Shown here in pieces: positions 39,860-49,705 of a DNA stretch of 64,000 nucleotides. The DNA lies in the NCBI RefSeq assembly GCF_017744955.1, contig NZ_JAGIAG010000003.1:62001-126000 (forward strand), given 5' to 3'. Source of the stretch: Dokdonella sp. GTDB lineage: Bacteria; Pseudomonadota; Gammaproteobacteria; Xanthomonadales; Rhodanobacteraceae. Numbering within the stretch: position 1 is the stretch's first letter; each line of letters starts with the position of its first letter. Position numbers and translations under genes: made by a program. Under the pieces are notes generated by a model. The model did not search any database and was not told the DNA's origin. It saw only the letters and a program-made list of their open reading frames with translations.

Positions 39860-41536
39860 TCAGGCGTCCAGCGGCTCCGACACGCCGTCGTCGACGGCTT
39901 CCGGCGCGTGCGCCGACAAAGCGAAGCGGCGACAGACGCCGGTGTCCTCGACCAGCGCCAGGCCGGCCATGCGCTCGACGCGCGCCGGCTCCGGCGCGCC
40001 TTGCTCGTCGTCCGGCCGCAGCAGCTCGAATTCGCCCGTGTCGCCGGCGAATTCCGTCGAGGCCAGCAGCGCGCCGTAGCCGGCCGCGACACCACCCTGC
40101 AGCGGCGCGAGCAGCACGCCGCGCAGCGGCGCGCGTTCGCGATCCCGTTCGAGCGGGCGAATGCCCACCGGCAAGGCGCGCCGCGCCAGCAGCTCGATGC
40201 CGGCGTCGACCGCGCCGTGTTCGTCGATGCGGATCCAGCGCACCACGCCGACCAGCCAATCCTGCGTCGCGTCCGGCTCGCTCTCCGGCAGCGCCAGCCC
40301 GACCGGCTCGCCGACGCGCACGCGTGCGTTCTGCCTGGCGCTGCGATCCCACAGCAGGCGGTAGCCGCCGAGGCTCTGGTCGAGCACGCGCACCGGCACG
40401 CGCGTCGCGCGCGCGGCGGACGATCCGCGCTGGCCGTGCTCCGCTTCGGCGGACTCGCCGCCGGTGCGCTGCAGGAAGCGGCCGAAGTCCTCGCCGGCCA
40501 GCATGTAGTGGAGATCGTGCAGACCGAGCACGCTGTCGAGGCGATAGCCGCCGCCGAGCCGCTCGTGGCCGCGCGCGGCGTGCGCGCCCAGATCGGCGAC
40601 GAAGCGGCGCGCCAGTTCGTTGTCGAGCGTCAGCGCGGTGCCGCCGCGCTGGCGGAACGGCGTCGCCAGCGCACCGGCCGGCGCGCGCGCGAACTGCTCC
40701 TCGACGAAGGCGAGCACGCGATCCAGGTGCAGCATCGACGCGCCGGCCGTCGCGTCCGCGCGCTCCTCGGCGACGTAGCCGGGGCCGCGATCGGGACCGC
40801 TCTGCACGAGGATGTCGCGCACGCCGCCGCGCTCGCGCAGCTCGGCGTACGGCGCCAGCAGGCGCGCGAACGCGGCCGCCTCGGCCTGGCCGCGCTGCGT
40901 GTGCCGGTAGGGATTCATCAAGGCCAGCAGCAGCGCCTCGAAGTAGATCGCGCGCGAGGTCGAGCCGTCGACCTCGCGATCGTCGAGCCGCGCCGTCGCG
41001 GCGAAGCGGTGCACGTCGTGCAGGGCCTGCCAGGCGCCCTGCGGCGGCGCGCGATACAGCCGGTACGCGCGCAGCAGATGCTCGTGGCCGTGCTGCGCGG
41101 CGCGCAGCGCGGCGAGCGCGACGGGCTTGCCGCGCAGGAAGCCGACCGCGCCGGCCGGCGCGCACAGCTCGACCAGGGCGATGCGATAGCCGAGCGCGAG
41201 TTCGTGCTGGAACGCCAGCGCGACCTCGCCGAGCTCGGCCTTCGCGTCCGGCAGCGGAAAGCTCGCGCCGACGATCTGCTGATCCACCGCGGCGGCCAGT
41301 TGCAGCACGGTCGGCCGCAGCGCTTCGAGCGCGTCGAGCCGCGGCATCGCGTCGACGCGCTGGCCGTTGAACCGGCGCAGGCCGTGCAGCACGTTCGCCG
41401 CGGCGGCGCCGACGTTCGCCAGCGGCAAGGCGTCGAGCCAGGCGCGCAGCGCGCGCGGCTCGGTCCTGAATGCATCCGTCCCCGGCGTCTTGCGCGGCGG
41501 CAGCGCCGCGCCGAGTCGCAGATAGGCTTCGCTCAC
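39860..41536 (-). CDS. Large protein with a PilZ-like domain
   Basis: A 558-residue protein starting at GTG 41536 behind GAGGGG. The first 370 residues are helical, Ala/Leu/Arg-rich and of unrecognised fold. Residues 375–450 have a PilZ-like pattern: RATRVPVRVLDQSLGGYRLLW, matching R....R....(D/N)xSxGG with Asp386, followed by GEPVGLALPES and VGVVRWIRIDEHG. If functional, it would bind cyclic di-GMP. It is probably cytoplasmic; the effector role is unknown. Related large proteins occur in Xanthomonadales, but I cannot name a characterised one. Confidence 0.75.
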   Translation of the reverse strand: MSEAYLRLGAALPPRKTPGTDAFRTEPRALRAWLDALPLANVGAAAANVLHGLRRFNGQRVDAMPRLDALEALRPTVLQLAAAVDQQIVGASFPLPDAKAELGEVALAFQHELALGYRIALVELCAPAGAVGFLRGKPVALAALRAAQHGHEHLLRAYRLYRAPPQGAWQALHDVHRFAATARLDDREVDGSTSRAIYFEALLLALMNPYRHTQRGQAEAAAFARLLAPYAELRERGGVRDILVQSGPDRGPGYVAEERADATAGASMLHLDRVLAFVEEQFARAPAGALATPFRQRGGTALTLDNELARRFVADLGAHAARGHERLGGGYRLDSVLGLHDLHYMLAGEDFGRFLQRTGGESAEAEHGQRGSSAARATRVPVRVLDQSLGGYRLLWDRSARQNARVRVGEPVGLALPESEPDATQDWLVGVVRWIRIDEHGAVDAGIELLARRALPVGIRPLERDRERAPLRGVLLAPLQGGVAAGYGALLASTEFAGDTGEFELLRPDDEQGAPEPARVERMAGLALVEDTGVCRRFALSAHAPEAVDDGVSEPLDA

Positions 41537-41595
41537 ACGCGCCCCTCCAGTTCGTGACGGAGTATAGAGCCGCAACCTGCCGCTACACTGCACCG

Positions 41596-43065
41596 ATGTC
41601 CGCCGCGCCGCCTTCGCCTCACACCAAACCCTCCAGCCTGCGCCTGCTCGCCGAGCAGGCGTTCAGCCGCGCCGCCGGCGCGCCGCTGGTCGACGGCAAC
41701 GCGGTCGAGCTGATGATCGACATGCGCGCGACCTTCGACGCCTGGCTCGCGGCGATCCGCGCCGCGCGCAACACCGTGCTGTTCGAGAACTACATCTTCC
41801 GCGACGACGAGATCGGCCGCGCCTTCCGCGACGCGCTGGTCGAGCGCGTGCGGGCCGGCGTGCGCGTATTCGTGCTGCGCGACTGGATGGGCTGCCTCGG
41901 TCAGTCGCGCAAGTCGTTCTGGAAGCCGCTGCTCGACGCCGGCGGCGAGGTGCGCGTCTACAACCCGCCGCGCTTCGCCAGCCCGTTCGGCTGGCTCTCG
42001 CGCGATCACCGCAAGCTGCTGGTGGTCGACGGCGAGGTCGGCTTCCTCGGCGGCGTGTGCGTCAGCGCGAAGTGGCTCGGCGATCCCGCGCGCGGCATCG
42101 ATCCGTGGCGCGACACCGCGGTCGCGGTGCGCGGCCCGGCCGTGGCCGACCTGGCGCGCGCGTTCGCCGAAAGCTGGGCCCAGCTCGGCACGGCGCTGCC
42201 GGACGAGACGGTCGCGCGCAGCACCCTCTGCCTGCCCGCCGGCACCGTCGACCTGCGCGTCGTCGCCACGGTGCCGAACACCGCCGGCCTGTACCGCCTG
42301 GATCAGCTGATCGCCGGCATGGCGCGCACCAACCTGTGGCTGACCGACGCCTACTTCGTCGGCGTCGCGCCCTACGTGCAGGCCCTGGTCGCCGCCGCGC
42401 GCGACGGCGTCGACGTGCGCCTGCTGGTACCGGGCAGCAGCGACGTGCCGGCGGTCGCCGCGCTGTCGCGCGCCGGCTACCGCCCGCTGCTCGAAGCCGG
42501 CGTGCGCGTGTTCGAGTGGAAGGGTTCGATGCTGCACGCGAAGACCGCAGTCGCCGACAGCCGCTGGGCGCGCGTCGGCTCGAGCAATCTGAACGTCGCC
42601 AGCTGGATCGGCAATTGCGAGATCGACGTCGCGGTCGAGGACGAGGCGTTCGCGCGACGCATGGAAGCGCAATACCTGGCCGACCTCGGCAATTCGACCG
42701 AGATCGTGCTGAAGATGCCGCGCAGCGCGCGCAAGGCCGCGGAATCGGCCGACCCGCCGCGCGGATCGCGCAAGGCCGCCGAGCCGGCCGACCTGCCGCG
42801 CGGCTCGCAAGGCGGCAGCACCGCCCGCGCCGCCGCCGGCGCGCTGCGCCTGGCCAACACGGTCGGCGCCGCGATCGCGAACCGGCGCACGCTCGGTCGC
42901 GCCGAATCGGGTCCGTTGCTGTTCGCGGCCGCCCTGCTGCTCGGCGCGGCCGCGATCGCCGTCGTCTGGCCGCGCGCGATCGCCTGGCCGCTGGCGGCGC
43001 TCGGCATCTGGCTCGGCGCGAGCCTGGTCGCGCAGTACGCCGCGATGCGTCGGAAGAAGCGCTAG
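41596..43065 (+). CDS. Phospholipase D-family cardiolipin synthase
   Basis: A 489-residue enzyme with two HxK(x)4D motifs: [16 protein letters not shown] (His138) and [18 protein letters not shown] (His314). Members join two phosphatidylglycerols to make cardiolipin, or transphosphatidylate related lipids. After the second motif is a basic linker of about 40 residues encoded by a 39-base tandem repeat ([13 protein letters not shown] twice with changes), then a C-terminal pair of hydrophobic helices ([20 protein letters not shown]). N-terminal membrane helices seen in ClsA are absent, so it is closer to ClsB or ClsC. It is divergent from the PilZ-like gene. Confidence 0.88.
   Translation: MSAAPPSPHTKPSSLRLLAEQAFSRAAGAPLVDGNAVELMIDMRATFDAWLAAIRAARNTVLFENYIFRDDEIGRAFRDALVERVRAGVRVFVLRDWMGCLGQSRKSFWKPLLDAGGEVRVYNPPRFASPFGWLSRDHRKLLVVDGEVGFLGGVCVSAKWLGDPARGIDPWRDTAVAVRGPAVADLARAFAESWAQLGTALPDETVARSTLCLPAGTVDLRVVATVPNTAGLYRLDQLIAGMARTNLWLTDAYFVGVAPYVQALVAAARDGVDVRLLVPGSSDVPAVAALSRAGYRPLLEAGVRVFEWKGSMLHAKTAVADSRWARVGSSNLNVASWIGNCEIDVAVEDEAFARRMEAQYLADLGNSTEIVLKMPRSARKAAESADPPRGSRKAAEPADLPRGSQGGSTARAAAGALRLANTVGAAIANRRTLGRAESGPLLFAAALLLGAAAIAVVWPRAIAWPLAALGIWLGASLVAQYAAMRRKKR
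42730..42807. repeat. 39-base tandem duplication within the phospholipase D gene
   Basis: Two in-frame 39-base units at 42730–42768 and 42769–42807, encoding [13 protein letters not shown] and [13 protein letters not shown]. The second has diverged by a few bases. It lengthens a basic linker. Confidence 0.8.
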
Positions 43066-43174
43066 CACCGGAAGCATTCGCCCGTCGCGGAGGCGGCGCG
43101 CTCGTCTTCGCGCTCCGCGCCGGCGCTCACGAGAACTTCTCATTCATCGAGCGCGCCTGTGCTCCAATACGCCG

Positions 43175-44542
43175 ATGCCACGGATCGACGACCCCAGCGA
43201 CGAAATGCCCGCGCGCGAACGCGAGGTCTACACGCCGTCCGCGCTGACGCGCTTCGTGCGCGACCTGCTCGAGGACACGCTGCCGCTGATCTGGATCGAA
43301 GGCGAGATCTCGAACTTCTCGCGTCCGGCCTCCGGCCATCTGTATTTCACGCTGAAAGATTCGGGCGCGCAGGTGCGCTGCGCGATGTTCCGGCCGCGCA
43401 GCACCTGGCTGCGCTTCAAGCCGGGCGACGGCCTGCGCGTGACGGCGCGTGCACGGGTCAGCCTGTACGAGGCACGCGGCGAGTTCCAGTTGATCGTCGA
43501 ATCGCTGGAGGAAGCGGGCGAAGGCGCATTGCAGCGCGCGTTCGAGCAGCTGAAGGCGAAGCTCGCCGCCGAAGGGTTGTTCGACGCCGCGGGCAAGCGG
43601 CCGATTCCGCCGCTGCCGCGGCGCATCGGCGTGATCACCTCGCCGACGGGCGCGGCGATACGCGACGTGCTCAGCGTGATCGCGCGGCGCTTTCCGCTGG
43701 CCGAGGTCGAGATCCTGCCGGTGCCGGTGCAGGGCAAGGAGGCGCCGCCGGCGATCGTCGCGATGCTCGCCGCCGCCTCGCAGGCGCGCCGCCACGACGT
43801 GCTGCTGCTGACGCGCGGCGGCGGTTCGCTGGAAGACCTGTGGGCGTTCAACGACGAGAGCGTCGCGCGCGCGATCCGCGCCAGCGCGATCCCGGTGGTC
43901 AGCGCGATCGGCCACGAGATCGACTTCACCATCGCCGACTTCGCCGCCGACCTGCGCGCGCCGACGCCATCGGCCGCCGCCGAGCTGCTGGTACCGGATG
44001 CGCAGGCGCTCGCGCGCACGCTCGAGCGCGAGCACGCGCAACTGCGCCAGCGCATGCGCCGCACGCTCGAAACGCGCACGCAGCGGCTCGATCACCTGCT
44101 GGCGCGAATCAACGCGCAGCATCCGCAGGCGCGGCTGGCGCGCGCGCGCGAACGGTTGTCGTCGTTGCAGCGGCGCCTGTTCGAGCGCGAGCGCGGCGGC
44201 GGCGAACGACGCCGCGCGCGGCTCGCGCAGTTGCGGCTGCGTCTGCTCGCGCAACATCCGTCGGCGCGGCTCGCACGCGACGCCGACGCCGCGCGCAGCC
44301 GGATCGAACGCCTGCGCACCGGCATGCGACGCAGCCTGGAACGCCGTCGCGCGCGCCTGACCGAACTGGCGCGCACGCTGCACGCGGTCAGTCCGCTGGC
44401 GACCCTGGAGCGCGGCTACGCGATCCTGTTCGAACGCGAATCAGGCCGCGTCGTGCGCTCGGCCGCGCAGGTCGAGCCGAACGGCGCCGTGCGCGCGCGG
44501 CTCGCCGACGGCGAGATCGCGCTGCGCGTCGTCGACGAGTAG
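43175..44542 (+). CDS. xseA: Exodeoxyribonuclease VII large subunit
   Basis: A 455-residue nuclease subunit. The N-terminal OB-fold has [20 protein letters not shown] and [16 protein letters not shown]. The catalytic domain has [20 protein letters not shown] and [18 protein letters not shown], with [20 protein letters not shown] after it. A long coiled-coil region rich in Arg/Leu follows, and the C-terminal LERGYAILF is conserved. The small subunit xseB is not adjacent. Confidence 0.95.
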   Translation: MPRIDDPSDEMPAREREVYTPSALTRFVRDLLEDTLPLIWIEGEISNFSRPASGHLYFTLKDSGAQVRCAMFRPRSTWLRFKPGDGLRVTARARVSLYEARGEFQLIVESLEEAGEGALQRAFEQLKAKLAAEGLFDAAGKRPIPPLPRRIGVITSPTGAAIRDVLSVIARRFPLAEVEILPVPVQGKEAPPAIVAMLAAASQARRHDVLLLTRGGGSLEDLWAFNDESVARAIRASAIPVVSAIGHEIDFTIADFAADLRAPTPSAAAELLVPDAQALARTLEREHAQLRQRMRRTLETRTQRLDHLLARINAQHPQARLARARERLSSLQRRLFERERGGGERRRARLAQLRLRLLAQHPSARLARDADAARSRIERLRTGMRRSLERRRARLTELARTLHAVSPLATLERGYAILFERESGRVVRSAAQVEPNGAVRARLADGEIALRVVDE

Positions 44543-44678
44543 CCGATCGAGGCGAGCCGGTTCGCCGGCGCCTCGCCCAGCTGAACCCGCGCGCACGACC
44601 GGAGCGGTTTTCTTTTCGCGGCGGCGCGGGATTCGGTTACGCTGTCCCGGCGGGGAGCCACCACCACCATCGACGGCC

Positions 44679-46103
44679 ATGCTCGCGAAAACCTACCCGT
44701 ATTTCCTGGCGAACCACGCGCACCAGCCGAACACGGAGCTGGCGGTTCTCGACAAGTATTCCGGCGCGGTCGCCACGCGCGTCGCGCTCGCCGACGCCGA
44801 GGCGATCGAACGCGCGATCGCCGCCGCGGCCGCAGCCGCCCGGCCGATGCGTCAGCTGCCGCCGTACGCGCGCCAGGCGGTGCTCGAGCACTGCATGGCG
44901 CGCTTCCGCGAACGCTTCGACGAACTCGCGCTCGCGCTCTGCGTCGAGGCCGGCAAGCCGATCAAGGACGCCGAGGGTGAGGTGACGCGGCTGATCGACA
45001 CGTTCCGCGTCGCCGCCGAAGAAGCCGTGCGCCTCGACGGCGAGGTGCTGAACCTCGAGATCTCCAAGCGCGCCGAGGGCTACCGCGGCTTCGTGCAGCG
45101 CGTGCCGATCGGCGCGTGTTCGTTCATCACGCCGTTCAACTTTCCGCTCAACCTGGTCGCGCACAAGGTGGCGCCGGCGATCGCCACGGGCTGCCCGTTC
45201 GTGCTCAAGCCGTCGGAGAAGACGCCGATCGGCGCGCTGATCATCGGCGAGATCCTGGCTGAGACCGACCTGCCGGAAGGCGCGTTCTCGGTCCTGCCCT
45301 GCCGCATCGAGGATGCCGATCCGTTCGTGTCCGACGAACGCCTGAAGCTGCTGTCGTTCACCGGCGGGCAGATCGGCTGGGATCTCAAGGCCAAGGCCGG
45401 GCGCAAGAAAGTCGTGCTCGAACTCGGCGGCAACGCGGCCTGCATCGTCGATGCCGACCAGCGCGGCATGCTCGAGCACGTCATCGAGCGCCTGATCTTC
45501 GGCGCGTACTACCAGTCCGGCCAGAGCTGCATCAAGGTGCAGCGCGTGTTCGCGCACGTCTCGCTGTACGAGGAGCTGCGCGAGCGCTTCGTGGCCGCGA
45601 CCCGGGCGCTGAAGGCCGGCGATCCGAAGCAGCGCGACACCTTCCTCGGCCCGGTCATCGACGAGGCCTCGGCCAAGCGTCTGGAGCAATGGGTCGCCGA
45701 GGCGCGGCAAGCCGGCGCCAAGCTCCTGTGCGGCGGCGGCCGCGACGGCAACATGCTCGAAGCGACGGTGCTCGAAGAAGTGCCGGGCGACGCGAAGATC
45801 AATGCGCTCGAGGCGTTCGGCCCGGTCACCGTGCTGGCGAAGTTCGAAACGCTCGACGAGGCGATCGCCGCGGTCAACGCGTCCGACTACGGCCTGCAGG
45901 CCGGCATCTTCACCAACGACCTCGCCCATGCGATGCGCGCCTGGGACGAGATCGAGGCCGGCGGCGTGATCGTCAACGACGTGCCCAGCTTCCGCGTCGA
46001 CAACATGCCCTACGGCGGCGTGAAACGCTCCGGCCTCGGCCGCGAAGGCATCCGCTACGCGATCGAGGACATGACCGAGCGGCGCTTGATGGTGCTGCGC
46101 TGA
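44679..46103 (+). CDS. Aldehyde dehydrogenase family protein
   Basis: A 474-residue NAD(P)-dependent enzyme: Rossmann region with CSFITPFNFPLNLVAHKVAP and VLKPSEKTP, catalytic Glu in LELGGNA, and catalytic Cys in QSGQSCIKVQRVF. The residues around the Cys resemble the branch that includes lactaldehyde and phosphonoacetaldehyde dehydrogenases. The substrate is not clear from context. The gene is followed by a convergent palindromic repeat and a wax-ester synthase gene on the opposite strand. Confidence 0.88.
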   Translation: MLAKTYPYFLANHAHQPNTELAVLDKYSGAVATRVALADAEAIERAIAAAAAAARPMRQLPPYARQAVLEHCMARFRERFDELALALCVEAGKPIKDAEGEVTRLIDTFRVAAEEAVRLDGEVLNLEISKRAEGYRGFVQRVPIGACSFITPFNFPLNLVAHKVAPAIATGCPFVLKPSEKTPIGALIIGEILAETDLPEGAFSVLPCRIEDADPFVSDERLKLLSFTGGQIGWDLKAKAGRKKVVLELGGNAACIVDADQRGMLEHVIERLIFGAYYQSGQSCIKVQRVFAHVSLYEELRERFVAATRALKAGDPKQRDTFLGPVIDEASAKRLEQWVAEARQAGAKLLCGGGRDGNMLEATVLEEVPGDAKINALEAFGPVTVLAKFETLDEAIAAVNASDYGLQAGIFTNDLAHAMRAWDEIEAGGVIVNDVPSFRVDNMPYGGVKRSGLGREGIRYAIEDMTERRLMVLR

Positions 46104-46139
46104 TCGCTCGCAACACGGGGGAGCCCGGCGAAAGAGCTC

Positions 46140-46216
46140 TCTCGCAGAGCCGCAGAGAACGCAGAGGAAAGCATCGACAAGAAGCCTTTCTCTGCGTTCT
46201 CTGCGGCTCTGCGAGA
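46140..46216. repeat. Dispersed CGCAGAG palindromic element, copy 2 (perfect)
   Basis: Two perfect 27-base arms at 46140–46166 and 46190–46216 with a 23-base loop. Each arm contains three 9-base-spaced GCAGAG units (starting TCTCGCAGAGCCGCAGAG). It lies between two convergent genes and is strong enough to end transcripts from both sides. See also 997, 47840 and 51454. Confidence 0.95.
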
Positions 46217-46248
46217 AACGCTTTCCATGCCTCGCCGTTGACGGCCGG

Positions 46249-47730
46249 CTAAGCGACGAAGCGCGCCAGCGTCGCCGCCGCGTCCGCCGCGCCGAAGTCC
46301 TCGCTCCAGTCTTCCATCAGCGCGATCAGCATCAGCTTCTCGAACTCGGCGTCGAAGCGCTGCACGATCGCGTCCGGATCCCTGACGCGCTTGTGGTCGC
46401 CGATCACGCCGAAATGCACGCGGCCGTTGTAGCTGAGGATCGACAGGCCGAGCCCGATCGAGCCGGTCTGCGGCACCCAGAACATCAGCTCGCGCACCTC
46501 GGCGCCGGCCAGGTACAGCGGCTGCTGCGGGCCGGGCACGTTGGTCGCGACCGCGGTCGCCTTGCGGCTGAACAGTTCCAGCGCCGGCTGCTGCAGCGCG
46601 GCCGGCCCCATGCCGAGTGCGGCGAGCAGGCCGAACGCGACGATCGCCTGGCGCCGTCCCTTCAGCTCGCGCATGCAGGCGGCGACGCGTTCGAGCCGGC
46701 GCAGCGGATTCGGCTCGCCGATCGGCAGATCGAGGAAGACCAGCCCGAAATGATTGCCGAGCTTCTTGGCGTGCTCGAGCGGACGCAGGTTGACCGGCAC
46801 CGTGGCGCGGATGGTCAGGCCGTCGACGTCCTCGCCGAGATCGCGCAGGTAGCCGCGGATCGCGCCGGCGGCGCAGGCGAGCAGCACGTCGTTGACCGTG
46901 CAGCCGAGCGCCTTGCCGAGCACCTTGACCTCGTCCAGCGGCAGCGGCTCGGCCCAGGCGACGCGCTTGGTCACGCCGAGCTTGCCCTTCAGCGCGGTCT
47001 GCGGATCGTCGGACAAGGTCAGCGCGATGCCCAGCTCGCGCGTGATTTCGCTGCCTTCGTGCGCGATCTCGGCGGCGACGCCGGGGTCGGACAGCATCTG
47101 CGCGACCTTGCCCCAGGTCTTCTCGCCGACCGTGAACACTTTCTGCAGGCCGCCCTGCATCGGTTCGAGCAGGCGTTCGAGCACGGTGCCGCGATCGCGC
47201 TTGAGCCAGGTCCTGGCCAGTTCCGCGTGCGCTTCCGGCCGCGGCGCCGTGTCGGTCAGCGACAGCAGCACCTGCACCAGCGCGAGGCCGTCGGCGTAGC
47301 AGTGATGGATGCGCGCGACCAGCACGCTGCCGCGGCCGCCGTCGGGCGCGGTGTAGTTCTCGACGACGTGGAACTGCCACAGCGGCTTTGAGCGGTCCAG
47401 CGAGGTCGAGGCCAGATCGCTGACGAAGGCTTCCAGCTCCGCCTTGCCGCCGGCGCCCGGCAGCGCGGCGACGCGCACGTGCCAGTCGATGTCGAATTCG
47501 GTGTCGGTTTCCCACCAGGCGCCGTTGACGCCGGCGGCGACGCGCTGGCGGAAGCGGCGAAAGGCGAGGAAGCGTTCGAGCAGCAGCCGCTTGAAGCGGG
47601 CCGGATCGAGCGAGCCGGTGAACATCAGCACGCCGGTGATCATCATGCGGTTGGTCGGCCGTTCCATGCGCAGCCATGCCGTGTCGACCTTGGACATGGC
47701 CTCGCGCGTGCCGCGCTCCGCATCGATCAT
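46249..47730 (-). CDS. Wax ester synthase / diacylglycerol acyltransferase
   Basis: A 493-residue WS/DGAT enzyme that uses acyl-CoA to make wax esters or triacylglycerol for storage. The active-site motif HHCYADG (residues 142–148, catalytic His143) fits HHxxxDG. NVPGPQQPLYLAG and the TVPVNLRPLEHAKKLGNHFG region are also family features. ATG 47730 has a GGGGAGA site. It is flanked on both sides by dispersed palindromes. Confidence 0.92.
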   Translation of the reverse strand: MIDAERGTREAMSKVDTAWLRMERPTNRMMITGVLMFTGSLDPARFKRLLLERFLAFRRFRQRVAAGVNGAWWETDTEFDIDWHVRVAALPGAGGKAELEAFVSDLASTSLDRSKPLWQFHVVENYTAPDGGRGSVLVARIHHCYADGLALVQVLLSLTDTAPRPEAHAELARTWLKRDRGTVLERLLEPMQGGLQKVFTVGEKTWGKVAQMLSDPGVAAEIAHEGSEITRELGIALTLSDDPQTALKGKLGVTKRVAWAEPLPLDEVKVLGKALGCTVNDVLLACAAGAIRGYLRDLGEDVDGLTIRATVPVNLRPLEHAKKLGNHFGLVFLDLPIGEPNPLRRLERVAACMRELKGRRQAIVAFGLLAALGMGPAALQQPALELFSRKATAVATNVPGPQQPLYLAGAEVRELMFWVPQTGSIGLGLSILSYNGRVHFGVIGDHKRVRDPDAIVQRFDAEFEKLMLIALMEDWSEDFGAADAAATLARFVA

Positions 47731-47839
47731 GGGATCTCCCCGTGCGCCGGATACGCACCGCCGCTTCGGCGCCTAGCATCGACGCGGCCCGGTGAAAACG
47801 CAACCGGATCGGCGGCGGGCGAGCGGTGTCACAGAAAGA

Positions 47840-48120
47840 TTTCTCGCAGAGACGCAGAGGCGCGGAGAAAGAGTGCTTTCCTCGATGTCTCGCGCTTCGG
47901 CGAGAAGCGCTGTTCGCCTTTGTCAGAAGCAATGCACCCGGGTGCAGCTCGACGTCATGCCCGAACGCGGGCGTCCAATGAGGACCATGCGAACGATCGC
48001 GCCGACCGACGATTGCACGCCGCCTCCCGAGGCCGTGACCCTGCATCGAGAAGCCATGCACGCGGGACGTGGGAAGAAGAGCTTCTCCCTCTGCGTCCCT
48101 GCGCCTCTGCGAGAACGCTT
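47840..48120. repeat. Dispersed CGCAGAG palindromic element, copy 3 (long-loop)
   Basis: The left arm (47840–47873, starting TTTCTCGCAGAGACGCAG) and right arm (48081–48120) are imperfect inverted copies of the family but stand about 207 bases apart, with unrelated sequence between. The space from 47731 to 48167 between the two minus-strand genes otherwise holds no supported gene. Confidence 0.7.
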
Positions 48121-48167
48121 CTTCGCATCCCCCACACCCGCGAAACCGGCGACACCCGCGCAGCCTC

Positions 48168-48959
48168 TTACGAGAGCACGAACGAGCGCATCGAGATCGA
48201 GCCGAGGTCGAAGCCCTGGTTGAACCAGCGCAGCTCGTCCGCCGCATCCGCGACGCCGAGCGCGTACAGGAGCGGCAGGAAGTGCTCGGTCGTCGGATGC
48301 GCGAGCCGCATGAGTTCGCCGAGCTTCTCCGCCTCGATCACGGCCGCGTAGTCGCGCCGCTCAATCGCGGCGGTCATGCGCGCGTCGAACTCCTCGGCCC
48401 ACTCGTAGGGCTGTCCGCCCGGCTGCATCCGGCGCAGGTTGTGCACCAGGTTGCCGCTGCCGACGAGGAGCACGCCGCGTTCGCGTAGGGATTTGAGGTC
48501 GCGCGCGAGTTCGAACTGCGCCTGCGGCGATTTGGCCAGGTCGAGCGAGAGCTGGAACACCGGCACGTCGGCCTGCGGAAACAGATGCATCAGCACCGAC
48601 CAGGCGCCGTGGTCGAGGCCCCATTGCAGATCGGGCTGCAACGAGGCCAGCCCGCCCGCCGCCGCGGCGACGTCCGGCGCGCCCGGCGCCGGATACTGCT
48701 GCGCATACAGCGCGGCCGGGAAGCCGCCGAAGTCGTGGATCGTGCGCGGATGCTCGCCGACGTGCACCAGCGTCGCGCCGCGCGTCATCCAGTGCGCGGA
48801 CACGCACAGGATCGCCTGCGGCGTCGGCAGCCGCTCGCCGAGATCGCGCCAGCTGCGGCTCCAGGCGTTGTCCTCGATCGCGTTCATCGGGCTGCCGTGG
48901 CCGACGAACAGTGCCGGCAGGCGCGGCGTGACGGGCAGATCGGCGAATGGCGCGTTCAA
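48168..48959 (-). CDS. Extradiol-type ring-cleavage dioxygenase (LigB/DODA family)
   Basis: A 263-residue class III dioxygenase: ALFVGHGSPMNAIED at the start (metal His), ILCVSAHWMTRG (second His), IHDFGGFP, WGLDHGAWSVLMHLFP (third His and catalytic His/Asp area), and LLVGSGNLVHNLRRM. It probably cleaves an aromatic diol such as a catechol or a DOPA-like compound. TTG 48959 is chosen because the domain begins there with a GAGGG site before it; ATG starts further upstream run through the neighbouring gene in another frame. It follows the NmrA-like gene by ten bases, so both are likely co-transcribed. Confidence 0.85.
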   Translation of the reverse strand: MNAPFADLPVTPRLPALFVGHGSPMNAIEDNAWSRSWRDLGERLPTPQAILCVSAHWMTRGATLVHVGEHPRTIHDFGGFPAALYAQQYPAPGAPDVAAAAGGLASLQPDLQWGLDHGAWSVLMHLFPQADVPVFQLSLDLAKSPQAQFELARDLKSLRERGVLLVGSGNLVHNLRRMQPGGQPYEWAEEFDARMTAAIERRDYAAVIEAEKLGELMRLAHPTTEHFLPLLYALGVADAADELRWFNQGFDLGSISMRSFVLS

Positions 48960-48969
48960 CGGCGTGCCC

Positions 48970-49578
48970 TCAGTAGCCGACCGTGAAGCGTTGCCGGTGA
49001 TGCGCCGGCTTCTCGATCTCGTCGACCAGGGCGATCGCGTAGTCCTCGAACGAAATGCGGCTGCCCTGCTCGCCGACCAGCAACCGGTCGCCGCCGAGAC
49101 GGAACGTGCCGGTGCGCCGGCCGGGCTCGAACGAGGCCGACGGCGACAGGAAGGTCCAGTCGAGTTCCTTCTCCGCACGCAGCAGGTCGAGGAAGCGACC
49201 GCCGGCAAGTGCTTCGGGTTTGTAGGCCTCCGGAAACTCCGGCGTCGTCACCAGCGGCACGCCCGGCGCGACTTCGAGGCTGCCGGCGCCACCGACGACG
49301 AGATAGCGCTTCGCGCCGGCCGCCTTCACCGCGTCGATCAGAATGCACGGATCGCTGGCGACGAAGTGCACCGCGCTGACGACGACGTCGTGCCCGCGCA
49401 GCAGCGCGGTCAGGCCGGCCTGGTCGAACACGTCGCCGGCTTTCGCGGTGACGCCGGGAAGCGCGGCGATCTTCTCCGGCTGGCGCGCGATCGCGGTGAC
49501 CGCGTGGCCGCGGTCTGACAGTTCCTTGAGGATGCGCGAACCGGCGTTGCCGGAAGCGCCGACGAGGGCGATGTTCAT
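48970..49578 (-). CDS. NAD(P)-binding NmrA/SDR-like reductase
   Basis: A 202-residue protein with the Rossmann motif ALVGASGNAGSRILKELSDR, then YLVVGGAGSLEV and LDWTFLSPSASFEPGRRTG. This matches atypical short-chain reductases of the YwnB/NmrA type. It may reduce a quinone or react to redox state. The start ATG 49578 has GGAGAAG upstream. A likely HxlR operator lies in the 196-base gap to the divergent HxlR gene. Confidence 0.88.
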   Translation of the reverse strand: MNIALVGASGNAGSRILKELSDRGHAVTAIARQPEKIAALPGVTAKAGDVFDQAGLTALLRGHDVVVSAVHFVASDPCILIDAVKAAGAKRYLVVGGAGSLEVAPGVPLVTTPEFPEAYKPEALAGGRFLDLLRAEKELDWTFLSPSASFEPGRRTGTFRLGGDRLLVGEQGSRISFEDYAIALVDEIEKPAHHRQRFTVGY

Positions 49579-49668
49579 TTCTGCTTCTCCATGGCGAATC
49601 TGCTGCCCGACTGCGGAGCCGGCGTCGCCGCGCGTCGCGGCGATCCTGGCAATACCGGTGAAGCTTGG

Positions 49669-49705
49669 TAGTATCCGAAAGTCATCTGGGCTCCGTCGGA
49701 AACTA
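49669..49705. promoter_or_regulatory. Predicted HxlR operator
   Basis: TAGTATCCGA (49669–49678) and TCGGAAACTA (49696–49705) form a near-perfect inverted repeat (9 of 10 pairs) with a 17-base spacer, lying between the divergent reductase and HxlR genes. The spacing suits a dimeric winged-helix regulator binding across the shared promoter region. Confidence 0.55.
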
